Below, piece by piece: positions 8,111 through 17,146 of a stretch of 64,000 nucleotides of DNA. Every line of letters starts with the position of its first letter. Position 1 is the first letter of the stretch. The notes below the pieces were generated by a model that was given only the letters and a program-made list of their open reading frames with translations, made no database searches and was not told the DNA's origin. The position numbers and the translations under genes were made by a program. Origin of the DNA: Cytophagales bacterium (GTDB lineage: Bacteria > Bacteroidota > Bacteroidia > Cytophagales > Cyclobacteriaceae); NCBI GenBank assembly GCA_022360015.1, contig JAKSDQ010000210.1, positions 1-64,000 on the forward strand, in the 5' to 3' direction.

Positions 8111-9121
8111 CTACTCAATAACACTTTTGTAAACATCCACATAAGCATCCACCATTTTTTCCTGGCTGAATTTTGAGACAGCGTGCCGGTGACAATGCTC
8201 GCGCCGGATATTTCCGATGTCTGCTACTGCCCTGGTGGCCTCATGCACATCTTTTACCAAAAACCCGGTTTTGCCGTGTTCAATCAATTCTGGCATAGCA
8301 CCCCGGTTAAAAGCAATCACCGGCGTGCCGCAAAACATGGATTCGGCGACACTGAGTCCAAAGGGTTCATCAAAGTTAATGGGATGCAACAACGCACAAG
8401 CCCTTCCCAGTAAACTGTTTCTCTCTTGTGGTCCTGAATTTCCCACGTACTTCACATTTTCGCCATCGAGAAAAGGTTCCACCTTCTCCCTGTAGTAGTC
8501 TTTATCCTGAATGTAGCCGGAGATGAGCAGTGGCCTTTTTGCTTTTTGGGCTATCCGGATAGCTTCGTAGGTCCCCTTGTCATGGTGTATCCTGCTAAAG
8601 TAAAGCAAATAATCTCCGGATTCTTTCCGGAAGGTAAAATCCCGTGCTTTAACACCATTATACACATTGGCAAGGTATTTCAGCCCGGGGTTTCTGTCGG
8701 CATAACTGATTGATATATAGTGATTGGTATGGTTATTATATTTTTGATAAACAGGTAAAATCTTTTTTGAGGAAAAGCCATGAATGGTGGTCACCATAGG
8801 TGTTTTAATAAGCCGCGAATAGGTCAGGGGATGAAAGTCAAAATGATTGTGAATAATATCAAATTCATGGGCTTTTTCCATCATATGACTGATATGCAGG
8901 CATTCATTGACCTTGGGATCAGCTTCACTGTCCTCTTCGTAGCCTTTCTGGCATATATAATCAAGCCTGGCATTCGTCTGTGAATCTTTAGTAGCAAAGA
9001 GCGTGACATCCAGCCCCTTGCCCGCAAGACCTTCCGCGATGTTCGAAGCCACCTGCTCCCATGGGCCGTATTTGCGTGGTGGGGTTCTCCAGGCTACCGG
9101 CGCTAAAACAGCAATTTTCAT
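8111..9121 (-). CDS. Glycosyltransferase family 4 protein
   Basis: This is a 336-residue cytosolic GT-B enzyme. The start is placed at 9121 because MKIAVLAPVAWRTPPRKYGPWE is the family N-terminus; the 30 residues upstream in the same frame overlap the preceding gene. The C-terminal nucleotide-sugar domain has LYFSRIHHDKGTYEAIRIAQK, ALLHPINFDEPFGLSVAESM and GTPVIAFNRGAMPELI, with the E-x7-E motif. The stop of the upstream GT gene lies 1 base before this start, so the two are coupled. Donor and acceptor are unknown. Together with the upstream fused GT and the convergent GH130, a role in synthesising a mannose-type glycan is inferred. Confidence 0.85.
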   Translation of the reverse strand: MKIAVLAPVAWRTPPRKYGPWEQVASNIAEGLAGKGLDVTLFATKDSQTNARLDYICQKGYEEDSEADPKVNECLHISHMMEKAHEFDIIHNHFDFHPLTYSRLIKTPMVTTIHGFSSKKILPVYQKYNNHTNHYISISYADRNPGLKYLANVYNGVKARDFTFRKESGDYLLYFSRIHHDKGTYEAIRIAQKAKRPLLISGYIQDKDYYREKVEPFLDGENVKYVGNSGPQERNSLLGRACALLHPINFDEPFGLSVAESMFCGTPVIAFNRGAMPELIEHGKTGFLVKDVHEATRAVADIGNIRREHCHRHAVSKFSQEKMVDAYVDVYKSVIE

Positions 9122-9122
9122 G

Positions 9123-11405
9123 CTACCGGGTGATAATTCTCGCTTTTCCTTTCTGCCTTTTTTCAGAAAGCTCCGGGGAGGTTTCTTTACCGGCTCCCGG
9201 CTGAACAACACTCAGCACGGTCATGTACGATATCAGATAAGCCAGTGTACTTTCCGCGCCCTGATTACGGTTTACCCGGTCTGATTCAAGACCATCACAA
9301 CATCCTCCGGTCTCCGGGTCGTACAAGGGAACCTTCAAATCATTTTTTCCCAGGAACCACTCATGGCAAATCAGCATTTTTTGGCGATAGTGGTTTTGTT
9401 TGGTGTTCAGCCAGGCCCTGAAATTGAGTAGTACCATGGCCGTGACATCGGTGGCCTGTTGATCGAACCTGGCGCGGTTTTTCCCTTTGGGAAACCATCC
9501 ATCACTGCCCACCGGGTTCAAATACCCATCGGCCATGGTCGTTTGGTCTAAAAATGCAGTAGCTTCTTCAGCCACCTGCTTTACCTGTTTGTCTCCTGTA
9601 ATTTCATAGGAATGATATAATGCCAATGGTAAAATTCCATTGTCATAACTCAGCATATCTTCAAACCATTGCCACTCATCAGATTTACGCAGTTGAAAGC
9701 GGTCTACCAAAGTGTGGGTCATTCTTTCCATCTTCTGGCACATCTCTTCATCGGAGGGTGACCGTTGCAGATAATAACTTATACCGATAATGGTGTTGGC
9801 AATACCACGGTTGGATGTTAACTTTTCAAAGTTTTCTGCTGCCAGAAAAAATATTTCTTCCGCAAGCTGGAAATAGGCATTGTTTGGCGCATGTTTCATC
9901 AAATAGCCAAGCGCCCAGATGGTCCTGCCAAAGGCATCTTCCGACCCCTCTTCATCCAAAAACTGCCGGTTAAAACTCAGGAAGTTCCGGAATGTCCCCT
10001 TGATGTTTTGCATATAGTGGATATAGCTGAAGTAAACCGGTATAAGCGCCAGAGCGGGTTTGAAATCAAGGATTTCGTATGCCATCAATGCCGCTAACAA
10101 GGCCCGTGCGTTATCATCCAGGCAATACCCTTCTTTTAAATTCGGGATACCATATTTTGCGTGCTGAATAATGCCGGTATCATCTGTCAACCGCTTAAAA
10201 TGGTCAAAGTTTAACGGAGGTAATCCGGAAACCCCTCTATGAGCGTCTGACTTCCTGTCTTTGTTTTCATGGTACTCGACCAGCGATTTGCTCTGTTCAA
10301 AATACCGCTGTCCGATAGCCTTCCACCTGAATTGCCGGCCGTATGCGCAAGCTTTGTCCTTCAATTGCTTAAGCTTTTGAGGGTGGTCGAGCAGATCAAT
10401 CAGTTGTTCGGCCAGACCTTCGGAATCTTTGAATTTAAACAACCTTCCCAAACCTCCGGACAATAATTCACTGGCATGCCAATACGGTGTTGAAACCACC
10501 GCAGCCCCAGCGCCGAGGGCATACGACAGGGTACCGCTGGTAATTTGTGCCTCGCTCAGGTAAGGGGTAATATAAATATCGATAGATGACAGATAGTCGA
10601 ACAGGTCTTTTTCGCTGACAAATTTATTCAGGAAAAAAACGTGTTGTTCCAGGTCATTTTGTTTTACCAATAAGTCGAGGTAAGACCGGTAGCGTTCTCC
10701 GGTAGCTTTGATCACATTGGGGTGGGTTTTTCCCAAAACCATGTATAAAACATCCGGATGCTTGCTGATCACCCGGGGCAATGCCTGAAGTACGGTCTCT
10801 ATCCCTTTGTTTCTCCCTAACAAGCCAAAGGTGAACAACACTTTGCTTTTATCGAAATCAATCTTCTCTGTTATGCCTGAAGATGAAGTAGTTTTAAAGT
10901 CCGGCACGCCGTGCTCGATCTTTACCACCTTTTCAGCAGGTATATTGTAAATCTCTTCCAGAAAACCCACCCCCATGCTGGTCATCGCCACCAATTTATC
11001 AGCTTTCATGGCAAGGGACTGAAGCACCGATCTTTCCATAAAGTCCGGACGCTTTAAAATGGTGTGAAGGGTTACCATCAACGGAATTTCCAATGCATGC
11101 ACCAATGGCAAAATAAATACCCCGGCTTTTCCACCAAAAATACCGAATTCATGTTGCAGTATACAAATACCGGCTCCACTTCGGTTGATAAATTCGGCTG
11201 CTTTCAGGTAATCTTCCCGTATATCTTTATTGATCCTGAACTTTACTTCGTCAGGGTAATTGTGACCGGAGCTTCCATCATCCAATAAAACGATTTCTGT
11301 CACAATATTTTCGGAGATGTTGGCAACGGATTGAAGCAGGTTTTGTGTAAATGTGGCAATCCCGCATTGCTGGGGAGGATAGGTACTTATAAATACTATC
11401 TTCAT
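9123..11405 (-). CDS. GT4 glycosyltransferase fused to an (alpha/alpha) toroid domain
   Basis: This is a 760-residue two-domain protein. Residues 1 to about 365 form a GT-B/GT4 glycosyltransferase: MKIVFISTYPPQQCGIATFT at the N-terminus, LFTFGLLGRNKGIETVLQAL, and the donor-binding SEAQITSGTLSYALGAGAAVV. Residues about 385-740 are helix-rich, with repeated hairpins and acid/tryptophan patches such as YCLDDNARALLAAL, DAFGRTIWALGYL, WQWFEDMLSYDNG and FDQQATDVTAM. This resembles an (alpha/alpha)6 glycosidase- or epimerase-like barrel. A pairing of synthesis and processing domains on one chain is unusual, and the toroid activity is unknown. The gene starts a two-gene operon with the GT4 at 8111-9121. 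No signal peptide is visible. Confidence 0.8.
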   Translation of the reverse strand: MKIVFISTYPPQQCGIATFTQNLLQSVANISENIVTEIVLLDDGSSGHNYPDEVKFRINKDIREDYLKAAEFINRSGAGICILQHEFGIFGGKAGVFILPLVHALEIPLMVTLHTILKRPDFMERSVLQSLAMKADKLVAMTSMGVGFLEEIYNIPAEKVVKIEHGVPDFKTTSSSGITEKIDFDKSKVLFTFGLLGRNKGIETVLQALPRVISKHPDVLYMVLGKTHPNVIKATGERYRSYLDLLVKQNDLEQHVFFLNKFVSEKDLFDYLSSIDIYITPYLSEAQITSGTLSYALGAGAAVVSTPYWHASELLSGGLGRLFKFKDSEGLAEQLIDLLDHPQKLKQLKDKACAYGRQFRWKAIGQRYFEQSKSLVEYHENKDRKSDAHRGVSGLPPLNFDHFKRLTDDTGIIQHAKYGIPNLKEGYCLDDNARALLAALMAYEILDFKPALALIPVYFSYIHYMQNIKGTFRNFLSFNRQFLDEEGSEDAFGRTIWALGYLMKHAPNNAYFQLAEEIFFLAAENFEKLTSNRGIANTIIGISYYLQRSPSDEEMCQKMERMTHTLVDRFQLRKSDEWQWFEDMLSYDNGILPLALYHSYEITGDKQVKQVAEEATAFLDQTTMADGYLNPVGSDGWFPKGKNRARFDQQATDVTAMVLLNFRAWLNTKQNHYRQKMLICHEWFLGKNDLKVPLYDPETGGCCDGLESDRVNRNQGAESTLAYLISYMTVLSVVQPGAGKETSPELSEKRQKGKARIITR

Positions 11406-11843
11406 AACTGTCGCAATCTTGGTGAGTACAAAGAAACTTTTGGTTAAAATGACAACCTATGACATAAATCATAGTTAGCGCTGATTTGCCTTAATTTCTT
11501 CAGGCCAGACTGTTCGGGGTTTTACCTGCGGTTTTAGATGCTTGATGGTGGCAAGATAGTGAATAAATATCTAATAATCAAAACGTTAGAGATTGACAAT
11601 TTACAATGGACAATTGACAATGAAAAGTTGGCAATTGGTGGAGGGGGAGCAGGGAGGGCGAAGTTTTGTAATGGGCAATGGACAATTGGTGGAGAGGGAA
11701 GTTTTGTAATGGACAATGTTTTGGCACAGGCGGTGTGGAATTATAGAAGAACAGGAAAACTTTCTATCAACAGCAAATTTGATAACGAGCCACCTAAAAT
11801 GGCTCAAAAACCACAAAACTAAACAACTGTCAATTTTCTATTG
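11406..11843. repeat. Intergenic stretch with ACAATTGACAAT/GGACAATTGG repeats, no gene
   Basis: Between the GT4 start and the end of the membrane-protein gene I find no convincing coding region. Positions 11591-11720 hold several copies of a word like ACAATGGACAATTG, including two related copies of GGACAATTGGTGGAG(G/A)GGG followed by AAGTTTTGTAATGG(G/A)CAATG. Positions 11826-11852 hold TGTCAATTTTCTATTGTCAATTG. These match the words before the kinase gene at 891-1004. They look like a dispersed intergenic repeat family. Confidence 0.55.
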
Positions 11844-13130
11844 TCAATTGCCAACTACAACAATATAGATTAGACCGATCAGAAAAAGAGGAACAAATGC
11901 TAAGCTGGTATATTTTCTGAGAATAGCATTACCAAACAGGAGGCAAAAGAGATATTTCATCAGGGTGTTTGCAAAGGCAGCGATGAGGATGGCGGTGGCG
12001 GCGATGGGTTGGGTGTCAGGGGTTTTGCTGTAGTTGGCCATGGAAATGGTGATGGCGTCAATGTCTGTAATGCCGGAGATTCCGGAGGCGATATAGATAC
12101 CTTCGCTGCCAAAATGTTCCTCTGCATAACCTATCAGGAGTTGGATGACGATGTAAACCCCGGCAAACAGAAGCCCCTCACGGAAGTTGATAGGATTGCC
12201 GATTTCATGACGGATCTTTGTCTGCGTGGGTTGGTGTTTTTTACTGATAAAATAACCGGCCGTGAGCCCCAGGGCTCCGAAACTCAGAACCGGCAGCCAT
12301 AACTCCATGAACAACGACATGTTCAAAAGCAGCAACCACACCAGGAGCCTCGGAAACATGATGGAGGAAGCCAGGATGATGGCAGCCGATTGTACCCTGC
12401 CTTCTTTGGGTAAGTGGCGGCTTTGATGCGAAAAAAACCAGGCGGTGGCCGTACTGGAAGCAAAACCACCGAGTATACCGGTTAAAATAACCGATTTTCT
12501 CTGATCGAGGTATTTGCTCAGGAAGTAAGCGACAAAATTCAAAGACACGAATATGGCCACTATCAGCCATATTTTATAAAAATTAAAGGCTCCGTAAGGG
12601 CCGAAATCCCTGTTTGCCAATACGGGTAAAACCAGGGCCGTAATGATTACAAATTTGATAATCGACAAAATGTCACTTTCAGACAAGCTGGAAACTGCCT
12701 TGTGTAATTCAATCTTTAATGTCAGCAATACGGTGACTAATACCGCTACGGTGACTGAAATGTGATAAAATTTTGCAAATATCAATCCGCCCAGAATGAA
12801 TGTTATCATTAACGTAAACTCAGTCGTCGTGCCGGTATCAGTAGTCTGGGTCCGGTAATAGGCTAAAGCGATCAGGCTTACCGTACCAAGAAAAGCGGCT
12901 ACAAAAATCCATACCCCAAATTTTGAGGCGAGAAATAACGATAAATAGCCGGCCATCCCAACGATGGGAAACGTTCTTACACCTGCAAAAAGCCGGACGT
13001 GGGCCTTTCTCATTTTTGTATGCTCCCTTTCAAGCCCCAGCAACAACCCAATGCCCAAAACAATCAATAATTCCTTGAGTGTGTTTAATAACACATTGTC
13101 AAAACCTAAGCTCTCCGGAAATTCAGCCAT
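11844..13130 (-). CDS. MgtC/SapB and DUF4010 domain membrane protein
   Basis: This is a 428-residue inner-membrane protein. Residues about 15-140 match the MgtC/SapB domain (GIGLLLGLEREH, GVRTFPIVGMAGYLSL, GTTTEFTLMITFILGGLIF). The rest matches DUF4010, with KFVIITALVLPVLANRDFGP, GILGGFASSTATAWFFS and ASGISGITDIDAITISMA. About twelve membrane segments are likely. MgtC-type proteins are tied to magnesium or phosphate stress; the function of the DUF4010 fusion is not known. It lies 34 bases downstream of the site-2 protease gene on the same strand and may be co-transcribed with it. Confidence 0.8.
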   Translation of the reverse strand: MAEFPESLGFDNVLLNTLKELLIVLGIGLLLGLEREHTKMRKAHVRLFAGVRTFPIVGMAGYLSLFLASKFGVWIFVAAFLGTVSLIALAYYRTQTTDTGTTTEFTLMITFILGGLIFAKFYHISVTVAVLVTVLLTLKIELHKAVSSLSESDILSIIKFVIITALVLPVLANRDFGPYGAFNFYKIWLIVAIFVSLNFVAYFLSKYLDQRKSVILTGILGGFASSTATAWFFSHQSRHLPKEGRVQSAAIILASSIMFPRLLVWLLLLNMSLFMELWLPVLSFGALGLTAGYFISKKHQPTQTKIRHEIGNPINFREGLLFAGVYIVIQLLIGYAEEHFGSEGIYIASGISGITDIDAITISMANYSKTPDTQPIAATAILIAAFANTLMKYLFCLLFGNAILRKYTSLAFVPLFLIGLIYIVVVGN

Positions 13131-13164
13131 TGATCTTGGAAAGAGTGATTAAAACCAATCAGTT

Positions 13165-14259
13165 TCAGTAGTCCAGGCTGGAGCGGATTAACATATATTC
13201 ATTGATATTATTGAAATCAATGGCACCTTTCAGTTGATCATCTTCCAGCACTGGAAAGAAGTTTATGTTTTTGGCCCTTACTTTTCGGTAAAACTCGGCC
13301 AGGTCTTCATTTAAACCTACTTTTTCAAAATCAGTTGTCATAAAATCCTTGACTGCGGCCTGTGTATTTTTACCTTTCATGGCATCGATAAAATCCGACT
13401 GATATAAAACTCCCCTGACCTCTCCGTTTTCACTGACTACAAAATGGGTTTCGGTTCCGGATAATACGATATCTGCTACCTCACCGATACTTTGCCCGGG
13501 ATTCAAGACAGTGATATTGGTCATCATCGCCTCATTCACTTTATGCCCTCTGAGCAAGGCGAGGTGCTGCACCATGACATTTTCACCCTGCGCCCCAAAA
13601 TAGACAAAAATAGCAATGAGAATAAGCAAAGGATTATAAAACAGGCCAAAGAAAAAAAACATTACCGCCATCAACTGTCCCAAGGCAGCCGCAATCCGGG
13701 TGGCTTGTACGCGGTCAATAGTCATGGACAATAATGCCCTTAATATGCGACCTCCATCCATTGGAAATGCCGGTATGGCATTAAACACCACCAGCATCAC
13801 ATTGGCCGCAAACAGATAAAAAACAAAGTTCTGCGGCGATATGGCGCTTAACATTTCCTGTAGAGCCTCAGGTTCCAAATCTAAAAATCTATGAATAGGA
13901 AAAACGATGTATAACAAGATGGCAATCACTACATTCACAGCAGGGCCGGCAACTGCTACCAGCAGCTCTTGTTGCGGTTTTTCCGGCATCCTCTCCAGGC
14001 TGGCCACGCCACCGATTGGAAGCAAGGTAATTTTTCGTGTGCTGATACCAAACCGCCTGGCCGTCAACGCATGGCCTAGCTCATGGAGCACCACACAGCC
14101 AAAAATCACCAATACAAATAAAATGCTTAAGGCAATCGCCGGCATTTCCCTGCCTCTCGAGACCTCCAGAAAAACCACCCAGGCAATCAAAAACACAAAG
14201 GTCCAGTGCACCTGCACTTTGATTCCCGACACCCGGCCAATATTAAGGGTTCCTTTCAT
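13165..14259 (-). CDS. Site-2 protease family zinc metalloprotease with CBS domains (M50)
   Basis: This is a 364-residue membrane-embedded protease. The zinc-binding HELGH lies at residues 59-63 within a membrane segment. The second motif, NAIPAFPMDGGRILRA, provides the third zinc ligand (aspartate). Five to six membrane helices occupy residues 15-220. Two CBS-like segments follow at about 240-355 (MMTNITVLNPGQSIGEVADIV and VKDFMTTDFEKVGLNED), which probably bind an adenine nucleotide. Members cleave membrane-spanning substrates such as anti-sigma factors. None is visible next door, although the window encodes a FecR at its right end. The start at 14259 gives the usual N-terminus LNIGRVSGIKVQVHWTF. 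Confidence 0.87.
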   Translation of the reverse strand: MKGTLNIGRVSGIKVQVHWTFVFLIAWVVFLEVSRGREMPAIALSILFVLVIFGCVVLHELGHALTARRFGISTRKITLLPIGGVASLERMPEKPQQELLVAVAGPAVNVVIAILLYIVFPIHRFLDLEPEALQEMLSAISPQNFVFYLFAANVMLVVFNAIPAFPMDGGRILRALLSMTIDRVQATRIAAALGQLMAVMFFFFGLFYNPLLILIAIFVYFGAQGENVMVQHLALLRGHKVNEAMMTNITVLNPGQSIGEVADIVLSGTETHFVVSENGEVRGVLYQSDFIDAMKGKNTQAAVKDFMTTDFEKVGLNEDLAEFYRKVRAKNINFFPVLEDDQLKGAIDFNNINEYMLIRSSLDY

Positions 14260-14408
14260 CTGTTTTGGGAGTTGAAAATGATTGAATTCATAGTATCCAC
14301 TTTAAACCGCAAAAGATATTAACCTCTTGGGGGATGAACAATGATTTAAATCAGTTAAGCAGATTCCCGGGAATTGTGTGTACCGTGACAATAACATTTG
14401 CTTGTATG

Positions 14409-14825
14409 CTAATCAGGTTTGACCGGCGATCGCCAGTTTTCTATCTTCAATTCAGAGACCCCAACAAATTCTTTTTCATGGGAGGTTACCAAAATAAGAT
14501 TACATGCCATGGCAGTAGCCGCGATAAGTAGGTCGTAAGCACCTATTGGTTTTCCGGCTAATTCCAGGTTTGTCCTGATTTCAGTCGCAAAGTTGGCAGT
14601 GGCGATGTCGAAAGGCACTATTTCAATATCTCCTAAAAATCTCAGAACGGCCTTTTTCGTGGATTTTCTGATCTGCTTATTCTTTTGTAAACCGTAGTGA
14701 AGCTCGTAGGCCGTGATAGCGGATATTTTGACTTGTAAAGGAGATTTTTCTTTTAATTGATACAGTGTGTTTTCATCTCCCCTCACAAAATCGCTTACAG
14801 TGCAGGTATCTAACAAATAATCCAT
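14409..14825 (-). CDS. PIN-domain VapC-like toxin ribonuclease
   Basis: This is a 138-residue PIN-domain protein, normal for VapC. Acidic metal-binding residues are visible in YLLDTCTVSDF near the N-terminus, ITAYELHYG in the middle and IGAYDLLIAATA towards the C-terminus, followed by LILVTSHEKEF. Such toxins cleave tRNA or rRNA when freed from their antitoxin. The gene follows the antitoxin gene with a 2-base gap, the typical antitoxin-first order. A type II toxin-antitoxin role is well supported by this arrangement; the RNA target is unknown. Confidence 0.85.
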   Translation of the reverse strand: MDYLLDTCTVSDFVRGDENTLYQLKEKSPLQVKISAITAYELHYGLQKNKQIRKSTKKAVLRFLGDIEIVPFDIATANFATEIRTNLELAGKPIGAYDLLIAATAMACNLILVTSHEKEFVGVSELKIENWRSPVKPD

Positions 14826-14827
14826 TA

Positions 14828-15061
14828 CTAAAAAATATCTTGCCTGGGTTCTTCCAACTCCGAACGATAGGCTTCAAAAGGCTTAAATGCAGAATCCCCT
14901 TTAAAATTGTCCATCCATGGCCCCCAGGATGCTTTTTTTTCTTGTTTTAAGAGTAGCTCTATGGCATTGCGAATAGCTGCATTTTTAGTAATCCCTTTAC
15001 TTCTGATATAAGATTCCGAACGATTTTTCAAATTGTCCGGCAGATATACTGATATGTTCAT
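14828..15061 (-). CDS. Ribbon-helix-helix-like VapB-type antitoxin
   Basis: This is a 77-residue protein. Start 15061 (MNISVYLPDNLKNRSESYI) is chosen over 15097 because the 12 extra residues are hydrophobic and unlike an RHH protein. The N-terminal strand NISVYLPD and the two helices up to IELLLKQEKK fit an RHH DNA-binding fold. The C-terminal tail, rich in D, E, W and F (WMDNFKGDSAFKPFEAY), would wrap the toxin. It probably represses its own operon from the AT-rich region between 15062 and 15137, which it shares with the divergent Kelch gene. Confidence 0.78.
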   Translation of the reverse strand: MNISVYLPDNLKNRSESYIRSKGITKNAAIRNAIELLLKQEKKASWGPWMDNFKGDSAFKPFEAYRSELEEPRQDIF

Positions 15062-15152
15062 AATAGCTATAATTAAATATAATGTAATCCATACCAAATA
15101 TCCCGAAATAGATGATTTTTTATTATTTTAGTAGAAATTGATTGTAAACAAA

Positions 15153-16127
15153 ATGATGAGAAACTTACCCCTATTCCTCTTTACTTTCGTATTCATCCCG
15201 GCATCCGCCCAGGATTTTCGCATCATAAAAACCAGCAATGAAGCCACCCCCCGGCATGAAAACGGATTTGTGGCGGCGGGCGATAAGTTGTATCTGATCG
15301 GTGGAAGGGGCGTAAAACCTGTCGAGGCCTTTGATCCCAAAACCAATCAATGGGAAAAGCTCGGTGAAACACCTATGGAGATACATCACTTCCAACCTGT
15401 GGCTTATCAGGGAAAAATCTATGTAATCGGCGCCCTGACGGGTAAATTTCCGCATGAAACGCCCATTCCGAATGTTTTGATTTTTGACCCCGAGAAAGAC
15501 CGATGGCAAACGGGGGCCTCTATTCCTGAAAACCGGCGCCGGGGCGGGGCAGCCTGTGCAGTAAGCGGCAGCAAAGCCTACATCACCGGAGGGATCATAG
15601 ATGGTCACAGCAGCGGTACGGTTAACTGGCTGGATGTGTATGACTTTGAAACCGAAGAATGGCGCATACTTCCCGATGCCCCACGTAAAAGAGACCATGT
15701 GACCTCTGTAATCGCCAAAGGGCATCTTTACATACTGGGTGGCAGACAAACCGACTACCACGAAGAAGACAACTTTACTGCTTTTTTTAAAACCAACCAG
15801 CGGGCTGTGGATCGTTTTGATATTAAAAAAGAGGTGTGGGCCACCCTTTCAGGCAACCTTCCGGTGCCCACTGCCGGAGGTGGGGCCGTATATCTGAATA
15901 ACAAAATCTATTACACCGGCGGTGAAACAGCACAGGAAAAGGCGCATCACGAAGTACAGGTATTCAGCCTTGACAGCCAAACCTGGGAAGTCGCCGGATC
16001 CCTGGAAACCGGTCGACATGGAACCTGTCTTACTGTATTGGGTAACCGTATTTACATAGCTTCCGGCTCCGAAAACCGCGGAGGAGGCCCGGAGCTTTCA
16101 TCCATAGAATCCCTGGAGCTAAAATGA
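15153..16127 (+). CDS. Exported Kelch-repeat protein
   Basis: This protein of about 324 residues has a signal peptide (MRNLPLFLFTFVFIPASAQ) and then Kelch repeats forming a six-bladed propeller. Repeats show the usual GG pair and spaced Y/W residues: LYLIGGRGVKPVEAFDPKTNQW, IYVIGALTGK, AYITGGIIDG, LYILGGRQTDYH, IYYTGGETAQ and IYIASGSENRGG. An in-frame ATG at 15138 would add five residues before the signal. The likely location is periplasmic or surface. It sits alone on the plus strand between the antitoxin and the DUF1080 operon, so the sequence suggests no partner. Ligand and function are unknown. Confidence 0.78.
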   Translation: MMRNLPLFLFTFVFIPASAQDFRIIKTSNEATPRHENGFVAAGDKLYLIGGRGVKPVEAFDPKTNQWEKLGETPMEIHHFQPVAYQGKIYVIGALTGKFPHETPIPNVLIFDPEKDRWQTGASIPENRRRGGAACAVSGSKAYITGGIIDGHSSGTVNWLDVYDFETEEWRILPDAPRKRDHVTSVIAKGHLYILGGRQTDYHEEDNFTAFFKTNQRAVDRFDIKKEVWATLSGNLPVPTAGGGAVYLNNKIYYTGGETAQEKAHHEVQVFSLDSQTWEVAGSLETGRHGTCLTVLGNRIYIASGSENRGGGPELSSIESLELK

Positions 16128-16160
16128 TAAACAGACGTTGACATATCCTCCGTGCCTTAA

Positions 16161-16206
16161 ATAGCGCAAACGTCCCATGGCCGTTGCACAACATCTTCGA
16201 CAAAAT
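16161..16206. repeat. 46-bp dispersed repeat, copy A
   Basis: This 46-base block matches 24775-24820 at 37 of 46 positions without gaps. Both start ATAGCGCAA and end GACAAAAT. Each copy lies between genes of the first SusCD operon region. The differences are almost all transitions. Function unknown. Confidence 0.6.
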
Positions 16207-16226
16207 TCTTTGTGTCTCTTTGTGTC

Positions 16227-16270
16227 TTTGTGCCTCCGTGGTGAAAAATGGTTAACCACGGAGGCACAAA
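16227..16270. terminator. Perfect 16-bp inverted repeat between convergent genes
   Basis: TTTGTGCCTCCGTGGT (16227-16242) is perfectly complementary to 16255-16270, with a 12-base loop. It lies between the convergent Kelch (ends 16127) and DUF1080 (ends 16344) genes, so it could terminate both transcripts. It lacks a following U-run. The related word CCTCCGTGGTTA recurs at 1005-1016, so it may instead be a mobile or dispersed palindrome. Confidence 0.5.
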
Positions 16271-16343
16271 GACGTAGCCGGGGGTGGGCGCATTAGCTAT
16301 GCCTGTTTCCCTGCATGCCCACCATAAAAGACATTAAAAGACA

Positions 16344-17108
16344 TTAAATGGCCTTATACCGGATGTTGCGAAACGCCACCTTCATCGGAGGGCCCACATG
16401 AACCTGCATGCCCAACAGGCCGGATAGCTTTCTGTTGGCCGAATCATTATCGGTTATATCGGCCATAAGCACCCCATTCACATAATGCTGCATATGATTG
16501 CCCTTTACAATCAAATGCATTTCGTTCCAGCCATCCTTAATATGGGCTTTTAAAGCCTCTCTATCACCCAAGGAGGCTGTTACCTCCGCCCCTGTCCAGG
16601 TATTCTTTTTTACATTGGATCTGACTGGCCCGGGCAACGGGGATATCGTCACTTTTTGTCCACGGAATGCCAGAATGGTGCGGCCACGCTCTTCGTAGTT
16701 TTGGCCGGTGTACCTGTTGGCACCGTCTATGTCGGCCTGATAACCCTTTAGTGCATAAGGCACGCCTTCCACTGCTTCGCTGCGATAATTAATCCCACTG
16801 TTGCCTGTTTCGGATATCTTATACTCCAGCTTCAGTTCAAAATCTTTGGTTGTTCCACCTTGCCAAATGATAAAGGAGTTTTTTCCCAAAGTAGTCGATG
16901 GTGTAATTTCCCCTGTTAACGTCCCGGACTCCACCCGCCACAGGTTTTCATCCCCCTTCCATCCGTTAAGTGTTTTACCATCGAATATGGGGGTGAAACC
17001 ATCTTGGTCAACCGCGGTTGTACCGCAACCGCAACCTATGGCCACTAACAGGGGCAGGCAACCAAGTGATAACAAACCTTGAAATAAATTTGAGTTGTTG
17101 TACATCAT
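16344..17108 (-). CDS. DUF1080 lipoprotein (3-keto-glycoside hydrolase family)
   Basis: This protein of about 254 residues starts at MMYNNSN (17108); a start at 17144 would add 12 residues. A lipobox-like LLVAIGCGC near residue 25-30 implies a membrane-anchored lipoprotein. The DUF1080 LamG-like fold shows FTPIFDGKTLNGWKG, NSFIIWQGGTTKDFELKLEY, SGINYRS, GYQADID and GWNEMHLIVKGNHMQHYVNG. Characterised DUF1080 proteins (3-keto-disaccharide hydrolases) cleave 3-keto-glucosides that are formed and processed by Gfo/Idh oxidoreductases and TIM-barrel isomerases. Exactly these families are encoded upstream in the same operon, 38 bases and further away. The sugar handled here is not known. Confidence 0.82.
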   Translation of the reverse strand: MMYNNSNLFQGLLSLGCLPLLVAIGCGCGTTAVDQDGFTPIFDGKTLNGWKGDENLWRVESGTLTGEITPSTTLGKNSFIIWQGGTTKDFELKLEYKISETGNSGINYRSEAVEGVPYALKGYQADIDGANRYTGQNYEERGRTILAFRGQKVTISPLPGPVRSNVKKNTWTGAEVTASLGDREALKAHIKDGWNEMHLIVKGNHMQHYVNGVLMADITDNDSANRKLSGLLGMQVHVGPPMKVAFRNIRYKAI

Positions 17109-17146
17109 TGATAATATTTGGTAATAATTGGTGTAGTAGCGCAAGA

